NCBI RefSeq assembly: GCF_002117485.1
Contig: NZ_CP021030.1
Span: 4,001,001-4,065,000, forward strand
From: Rhizobium sp. NXC14
Lineage (GTDB): Bacteria > Pseudomonadota > Alphaproteobacteria > Rhizobiales > Rhizobiaceae
Reading direction: 5' to 3'
Length of the DNA: 64,000 nt
The notes beneath the pieces are model-generated. The model saw only the letters and a program-made list of their open reading frames with translations, had not been told where the DNA came from and made no database searches. This document shows positions 1-9,447 of this stretch, in pieces. The stretch's first letter is position 1. Each line of letters starts with the position of its first letter. The translations under genes and the position numbers were made by a program.

Positions 1-1057
1 ATTCGGCGATGCGCGCGACGATCTTCTGGTGCAATGCCGCTGTCGGCTCACCGCCGGCCGCATGCATGCGCACGATATGGTCGAGCAGCGCACCGGTCGC
101 CGATTGCCCGGCTTCCACCAGCCAGGACTGTGGGAAGACAACCTCATAATAAGGCCCCCACATGCCGTGGCTTGGCTTGCACTCCCGCGAGAAGGCGACG
201 ACGCAGCTCGACGTGCCGGCGATCAGTGCCAGCTGGCGCTCACGTGTTACGGGATCGGCGGCATAACCGCCGAGCGCCCCAAGCGCGCCGGCATAAGCGT
301 CGATCATTCCCGCGGAGACATGGCACTCCGTAGTCAGCCCGAGCGCCTCGGCCGCATTAGCGGTCAGCCGGCCTATACTGCCGCCGACCGGCACAGTCTC
401 ATCCGGCAGCCGGCCGCGAGTCTGAAGATCATCGAGCCCGATCCGCTGCAGGAAATCCTGCTGCCATCCCTTTTCGAGATGGGCGAGATAATTCCATTTT
501 GCCGTCAGCGTGCAACGAGAACGGGCGGTCGACCCAGTTGATTTCCAGGTCATGAAATCAGCAAGGTCGAAGAAATAGCCCGCCCTTTCCCACGTCGCCG
601 GCAGCTTCTTCTTCAGCCACATCAGCTTCGGCATTTCCATTTCCGGCGACATGACGTGGCCGGAATGATCAAGCACCCTGTGCTCCGTCGCCGTGCAGAA
701 GTCGGCTTCCTTCAGCGCGCGATGATCGAGCCACACGATGGTGTCGAAACGCCGCTCGCCGGTTGTGGACACGCTGATCGGCCGGCCTTCGACGTCGCGG
801 ACCACGAGGGAACAGGTAGCGTCGAAACCGATTGCTCCGACCGAGGCGGCGGCAATACCGGATTGCTCCATCGCCCGGCGCACCGCGGTGCAGGCGGCCG
901 ACCAGATGTCTTCGGAATCGTGCTCGGCGTGGTTTTCACGCGGCCGGTTCATGACAATCGGATGTTCAGCCTTGGCCAGCAGATGGCCGCCGGCATCGAA
1001 GACGCCGGCGCGCGCGCTGCCGGTGCCGACATCCACCGCAACCACATGATCACGCAT
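1..1057 (-). CDS. FGGY-family pentulose (ribulose-type) kinase, 3' end cut off by window edge
   Basis: Cytoplasmic sugar kinase that would phosphorylate a ketopentose such as D-ribulose or xylulose with ATP. The reading frame is open for 352 codons from an ATG at 1057 and leaves the window, so the C-terminus is missing. The N-terminus carries the FGGY phosphate-1 motif (VDVGTGSARAGVF, residues 8-20). IGFDATCSL and TIVWLDHRA follow, and the middle holds SAGMIDAYAGALGAL and a GTSSC stretch typical of ribulokinase-like members. Its ATG overlaps the HAD stop codon by one base (TGATG), so it is translationally coupled as the last visible gene of the smo operon. It probably phosphorylates the ketose made by the dehydrogenase upstream. 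Family certain, substrate inferred. Confidence 0.88.
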   Translation of the reverse strand, partial: MRDHVVAVDVGTGSARAGVFDAGGHLLAKAEHPIVMNRPRENHAEHDSEDIWSAACTAVRRAMEQSGIAAASVGAIGFDATCSLVVRDVEGRPISVSTTGERRFDTIVWLDHRALKEADFCTATEHRVLDHSGHVMSPEMEMPKLMWLKKKLPATWERAGYFFDLADFMTWKSTGSTARSRCTLTAKWNYLAHLEKGWQQDFLQRIGLDDLQTRGRLPDETVPVGGSIGRLTANAAEALGLTTECHVSAGMIDAYAGALGALGGYAADPVTRERQLALIAGTSSCVVAFSRECKPSHGMWGPYYEVVFPQSWLVEAGQSATGALLDHIVRMHAAGGEPTAALHQKIVARIAE

Positions 1058-1746
1058 CAAATTGCAGTCCCGTCCAGCTTATGGTTGCGGACAAGGTGTA
1101 TCAATTCCGGCATGGCGTCAAACACGACATCAGGCGAAAGCCGGTCGAGTTCGGCGCGGTATCCGGCGAAATTCGCATGCGATCCGCCGGTGAAGGCAAA
1201 GACCGTCATGCCCGCCGCCTTGGCGGCGGCAATGCCGGCCGGACTGTCCTCGATGACGAGGCAGGATCCCGGCTCGACATGCATTTGCCTTGCCGCGTGG
1301 AGGAAGAGATCGGGCGCCGGTTTCCCGCGCTTGACCATCGTCGCGCTGAAGATGTCGGGCAGCCTGTCGAGAAGTCCGGTGACGGACAGCGACAACCGGA
1401 TTCGCTCCATCTGACTTGATGAAGCGACACAACAGGGAATGCCGAGCCCGTCGATCGTCGCCGCGATGCCTTCTATCGGCTTCAGCTCGGTGCGAAACCG
1501 CGCGTAGAGATCAGTGCGAATGCGCTCCAGGAATTCTTCGCCGGCGTGAATATTGAACTCGGTTTCCAGCGTATCGATGAGGGTTGCCAGGCTGCGTCCG
1601 AGGAAGCGCTCATAGGCCTGGTCTTCGGTAATCGAAACGCCGAGATCACTCATCGCCCTGACGAGCACGCTGATCGAGATCGGTTCGCTGTCGACGAGCA
1701 CGCCGTCGCAATCGAAAATGACCAGCCGTGGTTCAGCATCAGCCAT
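1057..1746 (-). CDS. HAD-superfamily sugar-phosphate phosphatase-like hydrolase
   Basis: 229 residues. HAD motif I is at the N-terminus (FDCDGVLVDSEP, Asp nucleophile and acid/base Asp). Motif II is in CCVASSSQ, motif III Lys in KRGKPAPD, and motif IV in VIEDSPAGIAAA. This is the beta-phosphoglucomutase/phosphoglycolate phosphatase-like subgroup with a helical cap. An upstream start at 1779 is possible, but the ATG at 1746 begins the conserved fold and has a purine-rich site before it. It lies between mannitol dehydrogenase and the FGGY kinase, so it probably acts on a polyol- or sugar-phosphate in the same pathway, or removes toxic phosphorylated intermediates. Substrate unknown. Confidence 0.88.
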   Translation of the reverse strand: MADAEPRLVIFDCDGVLVDSEPISISVLVRAMSDLGVSITEDQAYERFLGRSLATLIDTLETEFNIHAGEEFLERIRTDLYARFRTELKPIEGIAATIDGLGIPCCVASSSQMERIRLSLSVTGLLDRLPDIFSATMVKRGKPAPDLFLHAARQMHVEPGSCLVIEDSPAGIAAAKAAGMTVFAFTGGSHANFAGYRAELDRLSPDVVFDAMPELIHLVRNHKLDGTAI

Positions 1747-1845
1747 GAAAAACCCAACCTGACTTCGATTCGGACGCATGATCGTCCCGCGCCGCCCGCA
1801 AGGCGGGATGGATGGCGCCAGCCGATGCCGCCATCCGCATTCCCC

Positions 1846-3327
1846 TTACACTGCGAGCTTGCCGTCGAGATAGAGCTGCAGCGTTTCCCGCGTGCCCTTT
1901 TCCCACAAGGTTTTAACAGCATGAGCAAAACGTTTGCGGAAAAGATCCGATTTCGCCACCTCGCCGAAAATATCATCGAAGCCGAGGAAGGCGGACGGAT
2001 CGGCCTTTGCCTTCAGCGCCGCTGCGTGCAGGCGCTCGGCGCTGGCGTCGTTGAAGACGATATCCTTGCCGCTGTCGGTCTTGCCGGCGAAATAACGGCA
2101 CCAAAGCGCCGAGACCAGCGCCAGGCCGATGACATCTCTGCCCTGGCGCAGATTGTCGAGCGTCGACGGCAGGATGAATTTCGGTTGGCGATTCGAGCCA
2201 TCCTGCGCCAGACGCGGGATGGTATCGGCGATCTTCGGATTGAGAAGCCGATGTTCGATGAGGGCGAAATAATCCGTCAGCGACGTGTTTGGCACCGGCG
2301 GCACGATCGGAATGATTTCGTCTGTCTCCAGCTTGGCCAGGAACGCCCGGATCAGCGGATCTTCCATGGCATCATGCACGAAATGAATGTCCATCAGCGC
2401 CGCCGGATAGGCGATCGCGGCATGCCCGCCGTTCAGGATTCGGATCTTCATATGCTCGTAAGGCGTAACATCAGGAACGAAGGTGACGCCGACCTTTTCC
2501 AAGGCCGGGCGGCCGGCCGTGAACTTGTCTTCGAGCACCCACTGCTTGAATTCTTCGCAATAAACCGGCCAATTATCCTCAATGCCGAAATTGTCCCTGA
2601 GGAAATCGATCTCCCGCTGGCCGGTCGCCGGCGTAATTCGGTCGACCATCGCGTTTGGAAAGGCAACATTAACCCTGATCCAGTCGGCAAGGGCGGCATC
2701 CGAAAGTGCTGCAGTGCCGATCACGGCATTGGCGGTGACGACGCCATTATGGGGAATGTTGTCGCAGGACATCACGGTGAAAGGTCCGATGCCCTTGTCC
2801 TTGCGCGCCTTGAGGCCAGCGACGATCAGACCGAAAACCGTCTTCGGCGCACCGGGATCTTGTCCATCGGCGGCGATAGCAGGATGGGCCGGATTGAACG
2901 TGCCTGAAGCATCGATGAAATAACCGCCCTCGGTGATCGTCAGCGAGACGATGCGTATCTCGGGATCGGCAAGCCTGGCGATGATGGCGGCAGGATCGCC
3001 GACCGGCAGAATGTCGATCATCGGGGCGGTGACACGCGCCGCCGTCTTGTTGTTGTCCTGCTCCACCACCGTCGTCAAGAAATCCTGCGCCGCAAGCTTC
3101 TCGCGCATGGCGGCATCCGATGGCAGAACGCCGGCACCGACAATTGCCCAGTCGTGATCGGCGCCCTGGTTGAAGAGATCGTCGAGATAGATCGCCTGAT
3201 GCGCGCGGTGGAAATTGCCGACGCCGAAGTGCACGATGCCGGCTTTCAGCGACGCCCTGTCGTAGGAAGGGATGGCGGCAGTGCGCGCCGCGTCCGAAAG
3301 CGTTGCCAGCGATAATTTGCACGTCAT
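1846..3327 (-). CDS. mtlK: Mannitol 2-dehydrogenase family polyol dehydrogenase
   Basis: 493 residues, the usual length of long-chain NAD-dependent mannitol/arabitol/sorbitol dehydrogenases, which oxidise a polyol to a ketose in the cytoplasm. The Rossmann entry is IVHFGVGNFHRAHQAIY near residue 31. The family signature VDRITPAT lies mid-protein, and the catalytic Lys region (KFILPSTLDN, after the HAAIAYPAALM segment) is present. It sits directly downstream of the smoEFGK transporter on the same strand, as in the Rhodobacter smo/mtlK operon, so it probably oxidises imported mannitol, sorbitol or arabitol. Which polyol is preferred cannot be read from sequence. Confidence 0.93.
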   Translation of the reverse strand: MTCKLSLATLSDAARTAAIPSYDRASLKAGIVHFGVGNFHRAHQAIYLDDLFNQGADHDWAIVGAGVLPSDAAMREKLAAQDFLTTVVEQDNNKTAARVTAPMIDILPVGDPAAIIARLADPEIRIVSLTITEGGYFIDASGTFNPAHPAIAADGQDPGAPKTVFGLIVAGLKARKDKGIGPFTVMSCDNIPHNGVVTANAVIGTAALSDAALADWIRVNVAFPNAMVDRITPATGQREIDFLRDNFGIEDNWPVYCEEFKQWVLEDKFTAGRPALEKVGVTFVPDVTPYEHMKIRILNGGHAAIAYPAALMDIHFVHDAMEDPLIRAFLAKLETDEIIPIVPPVPNTSLTDYFALIEHRLLNPKIADTIPRLAQDGSNRQPKFILPSTLDNLRQGRDVIGLALVSALWCRYFAGKTDSGKDIVFNDASAERLHAAALKAKADPSAFLGFDDIFGEVAKSDLFRKRFAHAVKTLWEKGTRETLQLYLDGKLAV

Positions 3328-3409
3328 GTTTCAGTCCTCTAGAAGGTCTTGCCGAGACGGCCGAGCGCCATCGCCCGGCTCGCATGCCTGCCCCCAGCCG
3401 GCCGCCTGC

Positions 3410-4408
3410 TCAGATGGCAAGGCCGCCCTCGTTGAATTTATGAATGCGTGACCGGTCCGGCGTCAGATAGACCCTATCGCCCGCTTGCGCGGCAAAATCG
3501 CCACTGCCGCGCGCCGTCACCATCCCGATCCCCTCGACATCTATGTGCAGGAAGGTGTCGGAACCGAGATGCTCGGCAACGACGACCCTGCCCTTCCAAT
3601 CGCCGCTCTCCATCGACAGCAGCATGTGTTCGGGACGGATGCCGAGCGTGTGCGCGCCGAGCTCGGCGGCGTTCTGGCCCTTGATGAAATTCATCTTCGG
3701 CGAGCCGATGAAGCCGGCGACGAAAAGATTGCGCGGGCGGCTGTAGAGTTCGAGCGGCGAGCCGACCTGCTCGATATTGCCGCGGTTCAGCACGACGATC
3801 TTGTCGGCCATGGTCATCGCCTCGACCTGGTCATGGGTGACATAGATCATCGTCGTCTTCAGCTGCTGATGCAACTCGCTGATTTCGAGGCGCATATTGA
3901 CGCGCAGAGCCGCGTCGAGATTCGACAGCGGTTCATCGAAGAGGAAGGCTGAAGGCTGGCGCACGATGGCGCGACCGATAGCGACGCGCTGGCGCTGACC
4001 GCCGGAAAGCTGGCGCGGCTTGCGCTCCAGATAGTCGGTGAGGTTCAGCACTCGTGCCGCATCCGTCACCTTACGGTCGATTTCCGCCTTGTCGACGCCC
4101 GCCATCTTCAGCGGGAAGGCGATGTTGTTGCGCACGCTCATATGCGGATAGAGCGCGTAGGACTGGAACACCATGGCAAGGCCGCGCTCCGACGGCGCCT
4201 TCTCGGTGGCGTCCTTGCCGTCGATGACGATCTTGCCGCCGGAGACATCCTCAAGACCGGCGATCAGCCTGAGCAGCGTGGACTTGCCGCAGCCGGATGG
4301 ACCGACGAAGACGACGAACTCGCCGTCGTTGATATCGAGATCAATCGAAGGGATGACCTTGGCTTCGCCGAAGACCTTGGAAACCTTCTGAAGGGTAATG
4401 CTGCCCAT
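3410..4408 (-). CDS. smoK: Polyol ABC transporter ATP-binding protein (SmoK/UgpC type)
   Basis: 332-residue ATPase energising the SmoFG permeases at the cytoplasmic membrane face. Walker A is GPSGCGKST near residue 37, the Q-loop follows in [11 protein letters not shown], the ABC signature is [14 protein letters not shown], Walker B is [12 protein letters not shown], and the switch His is in [12 protein letters not shown]-terminal MalK-like TOBE/OB region (GIRPEH onward) identifies the CUT1 subfamily. It is the fourth gene of smoEFGK and precedes mtlK by about 80 bases. Such TOBE domains can receive regulatory input, but no partner is visible here. Confidence 0.94.
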   Translation of the reverse strand: MGSITLQKVSKVFGEAKVIPSIDLDINDGEFVVFVGPSGCGKSTLLRLIAGLEDVSGGKIVIDGKDATEKAPSERGLAMVFQSYALYPHMSVRNNIAFPLKMAGVDKAEIDRKVTDAARVLNLTDYLERKPRQLSGGQRQRVAIGRAIVRQPSAFLFDEPLSNLDAALRVNMRLEISELHQQLKTTMIYVTHDQVEAMTMADKIVVLNRGNIEQVGSPLELYSRPRNLFVAGFIGSPKMNFIKGQNAAELGAHTLGIRPEHMLLSMESGDWKGRVVVAEHLGSDTFLHIDVEGIGMVTARGSGDFAAQAGDRVYLTPDRSRIHKFNEGGLAI

Positions 4409-4424
4409 GTTTGTCTCCCTTTTC

Positions 4425-5255
4425 TTATTTCACTGCGCCGAAGGTCAGGCCGCGGACGAGTTGCTTCTGGCTGAACCAGCCGAGGATCAGGATCGGCGCG
4501 ATCGCCATGGTCGAGGCCGCCGAGAGCTTGGCATAGAACAAGCCTTCGGGGCTGGAATAGGAGGCGATGAAGGCCGTCAGCGGTGCCGCCTTCGAGGCGG
4601 TGAGGTTGAGCGTCCAGAAGGCCTCGTTCCAGGCAAGGATGATGTTCAGAAGCAGCGTCGAGGCAATGCCCGGCACCGCCATCGGCGTCAGCACGTAGAC
4701 GATCTCCTTCATCAGCGAGGCGCCGTCCATGCGGGCCGCTTCGAGGATCTCACCGGGAATTTCCTTGAAGTAGGTGTAGAGCATCCAGACGATGATCGGC
4801 AGATTGATCAGCGTCAGCACGATCACCAGCCCGATGCGCGTGTCGAGCAGACCGGAATTGCGGAACATCAGATAGATGGGGATCAGCGCGCCCACAGGCG
4901 GCATCATCTTGGTCGAGAGCATCCACATCAGCACGTCCTTCGTCCGCTTGGTGGGCGCGAACGCCATCGCCCAGGCGGCCGGAATGGCGATGATCAGGCC
5001 GATCAGCGTCGAGCCGAAGGAAATGACCACCGAGTTCATGAAGTGGCTGAGATAGTTCGACCGGCTCTGCACTTCCGCATAGTTCTCCGCGGTCCAGTGG
5101 AAGAACAGGAACTGCGGCGGCGAGGCGATGGCGTCGGCTTCCGACTTGAAGCTGGTCAGGAACGTCCAGAGGATCGGGAAGAAGATCAGGATGCCGAGCG
5201 TCCAGGCGACCGCCGTCACGATGAGCTTGCGCTGAGTTGTGACTTTTCTGGCCAT
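4425..5255 (-). CDS. smoG: Polyol ABC transporter permease (MalG type)
   Basis: 276-residue inner-membrane permease with about six membrane spans. The MalG-type EAA loop ([25 protein letters not shown], residues about 171-195) contacts the ATPase. The longest open frame begins at 5426 inside the preceding gene, but its first 57 residues are low-complexity Ser/Arg out-of-frame sequence. The ATG at 5255 (MARKVTTQ) directly follows the smoF stop at 5257 and is the sensible start. It forms the heterodimeric channel with SmoF. Confidence 0.92.
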   Translation of the reverse strand: MARKVTTQRKLIVTAVAWTLGILIFFPILWTFLTSFKSEADAIASPPQFLFFHWTAENYAEVQSRSNYLSHFMNSVVISFGSTLIGLIIAIPAAWAMAFAPTKRTKDVLMWMLSTKMMPPVGALIPIYLMFRNSGLLDTRIGLVIVLTLINLPIIVWMLYTYFKEIPGEILEAARMDGASLMKEIVYVLTPMAVPGIASTLLLNIILAWNEAFWTLNLTASKAAPLTAFIASYSSPEGLFYAKLSAASTMAIAPILILGWFSQKQLVRGLTFGAVK

Positions 5256-5256
5256 C

Positions 5257-6129
5257 TCAAGCCTCCAGATTCTTGCCGACGAGGCGGACGAGGAAGATCG
5301 CGACAATATTGGCAAGCACGACCGCGACGATGCCGCCTGCAGAAGCGCCGCCGATATCGAACTGCAGCAGAGCCTGCGCATAGACGAGATAGGTGAGGTT
5401 GGTGCTGTCGGTGCCCGGCCCGCCATTGGTGGTGACGAGGATTTCGGCGAAGACCGAGAGCAGGAAGATCGTCTGGATCAGGATCACCACGGTGATGGCA
5501 CGCGCCATGTGCGGCAGGATGATGTAGATGAATTTCGAGATCGCCCCGGCGCCGTCCATTTCGGCCGCCTCCTTCTGCTCCTCGTCGAGCGACTGCAGCG
5601 CCGTCAACAGGATGAGGGTGGCAAAGGGCAGCCACTGCCAGGCGACGATGAGGATGACGGACAGGAGCGGCGCATTCGCCAGCCAGTCGATCGGCTGCAG
5701 GCCGAGCGCTTTCGCAAGATGCGCAAACAAGCCGTTGACCGGGTTCATGAACATGTTCTTCCAGACGAGTGCTGCCACTGTCGGCATGACGAAGAACGGC
5801 GCGATGACAAGGATGCGCACGATGCCCTGGCCGTACATCGGTTGGTCGAGCAGCAGCGCGAAGGCGATGCCGCCGACGACGGTGACGACGAGAACGCCGG
5901 CAACAAGCAGCAGCGTATTGATCAGCGCGGCGATGAAGGCCGGATCTGACAGGAAATATTCGTAGTTCAGCAGGCCGACGAAGCTCTCCATGCCAGGGCT
6001 GAGCAGATTATAGTTCAGCAGAGAGAAATAGATCGTCATCGCAAGCGGGACGATCATCCACGCAAAGAGGAACAGCACGGAGGGCGCAATCATCAGGCGC
6101 GCCGCGGAGCGAGTATGTGTTGTTGCCAT
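5257..6129 (-). CDS. smoF: Polyol ABC transporter permease (MalF type)
   Basis: 290-residue inner-membrane permease with six predicted hydrophobic segments, the first near residues 15-35 (MIAPSVLFLFAWMIVPLAM). The EAA loop is the AAEMDGAGAISKFIYIILPHMARA region. The chosen ATG at 6129 (MATTHTRSAARL) drops a 28-residue basic extension that has no family resemblance. One base separates its stop from smoG. It pairs with SmoG to import sorbitol, mannitol or related polyols delivered by SmoE. Confidence 0.92.
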   Translation of the reverse strand: MATTHTRSAARLMIAPSVLFLFAWMIVPLAMTIYFSLLNYNLLSPGMESFVGLLNYEYFLSDPAFIAALINTLLLVAGVLVVTVVGGIAFALLLDQPMYGQGIVRILVIAPFFVMPTVAALVWKNMFMNPVNGLFAHLAKALGLQPIDWLANAPLLSVILIVAWQWLPFATLILLTALQSLDEEQKEAAEMDGAGAISKFIYIILPHMARAITVVILIQTIFLLSVFAEILVTTNGGPGTDSTNLTYLVYAQALLQFDIGGASAGGIVAVVLANIVAIFLVRLVGKNLEA

Positions 6130-6190
6130 GGCAATCACCGATCTGAAGTGAAGCGGGGAGCGGCCGCAATGCAGCTTGATCTGGAAAAGA

Positions 6191-6222
6191 GGCCGCCGAT
6201 GCGGTTTGGGCAATCGGCGGCC
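6191..6222 (-). other. Intercistronic hairpin between smoE and smoF
   Basis: Perfect 10-base inverted repeat (GGCCGCCGAT, then ATCGGCGGCC) with a 12-base loop in the smoE-smoF gap. A smaller imperfect hairpin follows at about 6224-6257. Neither has a U-tract on the transcribed strand. This looks like an mRNA-stabilising or partial-attenuation element that leaves more binding-protein message than permease message. Role inferred. Confidence 0.6.
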
Positions 6223-6263
6223 CAGAGGGGCGGATTGTCAAGGATCCGCCTCTCCTCAGGAGG

Positions 6264-7574
6264 TTATTTGATGTAGCCGGCTTTGGTCATTTCGCGGGTC
6301 GCCAGCTGCTGTGCGCTCTTCAAAGCCTGATCGACCGAAATCTGGCCGGCAAGGGCTGCCGAGAACTGCTGGCCCACCGCCGTGCCGATGCCCTGGAATT
6401 CCGGGATTGCCACGAACTGGACGCCGACATAAGGGACCGGCTTGACGGTCGGCTTGGTCGGGTCGGCCGAGTTGATCGAATCGAGGGTCATCTTGGCGAA
6501 GGGAGCAGCCTTCTGATACTCCGCATTCGCATAAAGCGAGGTGCGGGTGCCGGGAGGTGCGTTCAGCCAGCCTTCCTTCTCGGCAACCAGGTTGGTGTAC
6601 TCCTTGCTCGTTGCCCAGGCGACAAACTTCTCGGCGGCCTCGACCTTCTGCGAGCCTGCCGGAATGGCGAGGTTCCAGGCCCAGAGCCAGTTGCCGCGCT
6701 TGCCGAGGCCCTTGTCCGGAGCGAGCGCGAAGCCGACCTTGTCGGCGACCTGCGACTGCTTCGGATCGGAGACGAAGGAAGCGGCAACCGTCGCGTCGAT
6801 CCACATGCCGCACTTGCCGGTCTGGAAGAGCGCCAGGTTTTCATTGAAGCCGTTGGAGGAGGCGCCCGGAGGGCCGGCTTCCTTCATCAGGTTGACGTAG
6901 AAGGTCAGCGTGTCCTTCCACTCGGGCTGATCGAACTGCGGCTTCCACTTCTCATCGAACCAGCGCGCACCGAAGGAGTTCGACATAGCCGTCAGGAAGG
7001 CCATGTTTTCGCCCCAGCCAGCTTTGCCGCGCAGGCAGATGCCGTAGATTTCCTTGTCCTTGTTGGTGACCTTCTTCGCAGCGTCCGCGATGAAGTCCCA
7101 GGTCGGCGCGTCGGGCATCTTCAGGCCAGCGGCGTCGAAAAGGTCTTTGCGGTACATGACCATGGAGCTTTCGCCATAGAACGGCGCGGCATAGAGTTTG
7201 CCGTCCATGCTGATGCCACTGCGGATGGCCGGCAGCAGGTCGTTGACGTCATAGGCGTCGCCGAGATTGTCGAGCGGCAGCAGCCAGCCCTGCTTCGCCC
7301 AGATCGGAACTTCATAGGTGCCGATCGTCAGAACGTCGTACTGGCCGCCCTTGGTCGCGATGTCGGTCGTGACCTTCTGGCGCAGCACGTTTTCTTCGAG
7401 GGTGACCCATTCAAGGTCTATGCCGGGATTCTTTGCCTTGAAGTCGTCCGTCAGCTTCTGCATCCGGATCATGTCGCCGTTGTTGACGGTCGCAATTGTC
7501 AGCGTCTCGGCCGAAGCCATGCCGGCAAACGCCAATGCTGAGCAGGCGCCCAGCAGGAAAGTTCTCAATGTCAT
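6264..7574 (-). CDS. smoE: Periplasmic polyol-binding protein of the Smo ABC transporter
   Basis: 436 residues with a Sec signal peptide (MTLRTFLLGACSALAFAGMASAE, cleavage after about residue 22). The mature protein is a cluster B family 1 binding protein of SmoE type: WVTLEENVLRQKVTTD, then YDVLTIGTYEVPIWAKQGWL and PFYGESSMVMYRKDLF. It captures sorbitol, mannitol or similar and delivers it to SmoFG. It is the first gene of the operon. A good site (GGGAGGAAG) lies just before the ATG, and the promoter and operators lie at 7611-7652. Confidence 0.94.
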   Translation of the reverse strand: MTLRTFLLGACSALAFAGMASAETLTIATVNNGDMIRMQKLTDDFKAKNPGIDLEWVTLEENVLRQKVTTDIATKGGQYDVLTIGTYEVPIWAKQGWLLPLDNLGDAYDVNDLLPAIRSGISMDGKLYAAPFYGESSMVMYRKDLFDAAGLKMPDAPTWDFIADAAKKVTNKDKEIYGICLRGKAGWGENMAFLTAMSNSFGARWFDEKWKPQFDQPEWKDTLTFYVNLMKEAGPPGASSNGFNENLALFQTGKCGMWIDATVAASFVSDPKQSQVADKVGFALAPDKGLGKRGNWLWAWNLAIPAGSQKVEAAEKFVAWATSKEYTNLVAEKEGWLNAPPGTRTSLYANAEYQKAAPFAKMTLDSINSADPTKPTVKPVPYVGVQFVAIPEFQGIGTAVGQQFSAALAGQISVDQALKSAQQLATREMTKAGYIK

Positions 7575-7610
7575 ATCTTCCTCCCAGAAGACGAGATGTG
7601 AGCATTCGCT

Positions 7611-7652
7611 TTGCTCATGAGCAATTACTCATCACTGCGTGAAAAAAGTCAA
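7611..7652 (-). promoter_or_regulatory. smo operon promoter with TTGCTCA/TGAGCAA operator
   Basis: On the minus strand a -35-like TTGACT (7652-7647) is followed by an AT-rich -10 region. A perfect 14-base palindrome TTGCTCATGAGCAA (7611-7624) then lies where transcription should begin. A further TGAGCA half-site is at about 7600-7605. The same half-sites recur at 7712-7736. The adjacent SorC-family gene is the likely ligand-responsive regulator. Confidence 0.6.
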
Positions 7653-7711
7653 TCGACAATCGTTGCTGCGATGCCGAAGGCAGTGGTCTTGTCTTGATTT
7701 AATTGCAATAT

Positions 7712-7736
7712 TTTTTGCTCAGCTTTTGAGCAAAAA
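7712..7736. promoter_or_regulatory. Second TTGCTCA...TGAGCAA inverted repeat at the 3' end of the SorC-type gene
   Basis: Perfect 10-base arms TTTTTGCTCA and TGAGCAAAAA with a 5-base spacer, overlapping the last codons of the regulator. The core half-sites equal those of the promoter palindrome about 90 bases away, so a looping SorC tetramer site is plausible. On the minus strand the stem is followed by A-runs rather than Us, so it is a poor terminator for the regulator gene. Confidence 0.5.
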
Positions 7737-8672
7737 CTCAGCGGTCTCTTCGTCAGTGATCAGAGCATTGATTTGGTGGCCGACTACGGCGGCTCTGATA
7801 GCCTTGTATTTTCGCTTGCCTTTGGCGAGCCCGATAACCATCGAAGCCTCGCGGGACGGGATCGGCGCCGAGGCGACACGCTCGTTGATCGGGTTGTCGA
7901 GCAGTTTGCCGTCGACATCGAAGATCCAGCCGCAGATTTCACCGACGGCGCCTCCACGCATCAGTTCCATCATCTCGTCCTTTTCAAGAAAGCCATCGAC
8001 GCAGAGCGGCCCGTCGATGCCGAGCTCGCCGATGCCGACGAAGGTGACGTCTGCCTGCGCGCTCATGTCGAGCGTCGAGCGCACCAGTTGCTGCCCATGC
8101 AGCAGCTCCCGTTCTTCAGCCGAGGTGACGAGCACCGGCAGCGGCATCGGATAGTGCCGCGCCTTGACTGCATCCGCCATGCTGAAGATGACGTTGTAAT
8201 AGGCGGCCGAACCGTCCGGCGCGATATTGCCGGTCAGCGAGACGATCCGGTGATTGGGACATTCGATCGCCGGAAGCTGGTCGACCGCCGCCTTCAGCGT
8301 GCGGCCGGTGCCAACCGCCAGCACGATCGGTTCCGGCCGCTTCAGCCAGCGCTCGATCTCGGCCGCACCCGCCTCGGCGATGCCGATGGTGGTCGACGAG
8401 GAACCCGCATCGCTCGGCACCACTTCCACATGTTTCAGCCCGAATTTTCGCCGCAGCTGGTTGGCAAGCTCGAGGCAGGCGGCGATCGGATGGTCGAGCC
8501 GCACTTTGATCAGACGCTCGGCGACAGCAAGCGACACCAGCCGCTGCGCCGATTGCCGTGAAATGCCCATCGTGGCGGCGATTTCATCCTGCGTGCGTCC
8601 GGCGACATAATAAAGCCAGCCGGCACGCGCTGCATCGTCGAGCCGTGCAGGGGTCTCGGATCTTTTTGCCAT
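7719..8672 (-). CDS. SorC-family sugar-binding transcriptional regulator
   Basis: 317 residues. The N-terminal helix-turn-helix (YYVAGRTQDEIAATMGISRQSAQRLV, about residues 20-45) is of SorC/DeoR type. The sugar-binding domain (SDAGSSSTTIGIAEAGAAEIE, then LAVGTGRTLKAAV) matches the phosphosugar-binding fold of this family. It is transcribed ahead of smoE on the same strand and most likely senses a polyol or ketose phosphate. It probably binds the TTGCTCA/TGAGCAA sites at 7611-7624 and 7712-7736. Confidence 0.9.
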   Translation of the reverse strand: MAKRSETPARLDDAARAGWLYYVAGRTQDEIAATMGISRQSAQRLVSLAVAERLIKVRLDHPIAACLELANQLRRKFGLKHVEVVPSDAGSSSTTIGIAEAGAAEIERWLKRPEPIVLAVGTGRTLKAAVDQLPAIECPNHRIVSLTGNIAPDGSAAYYNVIFSMADAVKARHYPMPLPVLVTSAEERELLHGQQLVRSTLDMSAQADVTFVGIGELGIDGPLCVDGFLEKDEMMELMRGGAVGEICGWIFDVDGKLLDNPINERVASAPIPSREASMVIGLAKGKRKYKAIRAAVVGHQINALITDEETAEFLLKS

Positions 8673-8787
8673 CTACTGCCTACCGCGCAAAATGAGCCGG
8701 CTTGCCGCCGCCGGCATGATGTGAGTCTCTATCCACGCCAGTTCAAAACAAAATTCCCGAAAATGTCGAGCCTGTTGACGCAACCGC

Positions 8788-9447
8788 TCAGGCGAACCAT
8801 TGCATGACGAAATAAATCGACGCCTTCGCGAGACCGTAAATCACGCTGCCGGCAATGAAGAGCGACACGGTCGTCATGATAAAGCCAATGAGCGCGAAAA
8901 GCCCGTCACGGCCCATAATGCCGAACGCGAACACCGAAATGGTGATTGCCGGCAGGATATTGCCGAGCGGCACCGGCAGAACCAGCACGATCGAAAGCAG
9001 CAGACAGGCGAGGCCGGCGAAATATTCCGCCGGCGGTTCGGCGAAGATGGCAAGTCGCGGCTTCAGCATGCGCTCCGCCCAGGCGAGCCAGCGATGGATG
9101 CGGCCGACGATAGTCTCGAAATCCTCCCGCCGCATCGAGCGGTTTGCGATCGCCTTCGGCAGCCAGGGTTTTAGCCCGAAGGTCAATTGGGCCGCCAGAA
9201 AAACCAGTGGCGCGCCAAGCACGGCCGATGTGCCGGGCGGTGTGGGAAAAGCGTTCGGCAGCGCGAAGATCAACATCAGAGCACTGATCGCCCTGTCACC
9301 CATCGTCTCGAACAGATCGCCGATCGAAATCCACTCCCGGCTTTGATCGCCTGCCAACTGCCGCAGGACAGCTGAGAGGCGGCGGCCTTTTGGGCGGGGC
9401 GGACGTGGTCTTCGGCGTCTGTGGGGATCGGCGTTTTCGAAGGTCAT
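8788..9447 (-). CDS. exoD: ExoD-family exopolysaccharide-synthesis-related membrane protein
   Basis: 219 residues. The N-terminal cytoplasmic stretch is basic and Pro-rich. The ExoD core follows: WISIGDLFETMGDRAISALMLIFALPNAFPTPPG, then several hydrophobic spans (FAGLACLLLSIVLVLPVPLGNILPAITISVFAFGI and a C-terminal pair). In Sinorhizobium, exoD affects exopolysaccharide and alkaline tolerance, but the biochemical role is unresolved. A TTG start at 9501 would add 18 residues; the ATG at 9447 is preferred. It is unlinked to its neighbours in function. Confidence 0.85.
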   Translation of the reverse strand: MTFENADPHRRRRPRPPRPKGRRLSAVLRQLAGDQSREWISIGDLFETMGDRAISALMLIFALPNAFPTPPGTSAVLGAPLVFLAAQLTFGLKPWLPKAIANRSMRREDFETIVGRIHRWLAWAERMLKPRLAIFAEPPAEYFAGLACLLLSIVLVLPVPLGNILPAITISVFAFGIMGRDGLFALIGFIMTTVSLFIAGSVIYGLAKASIYFVMQWFA

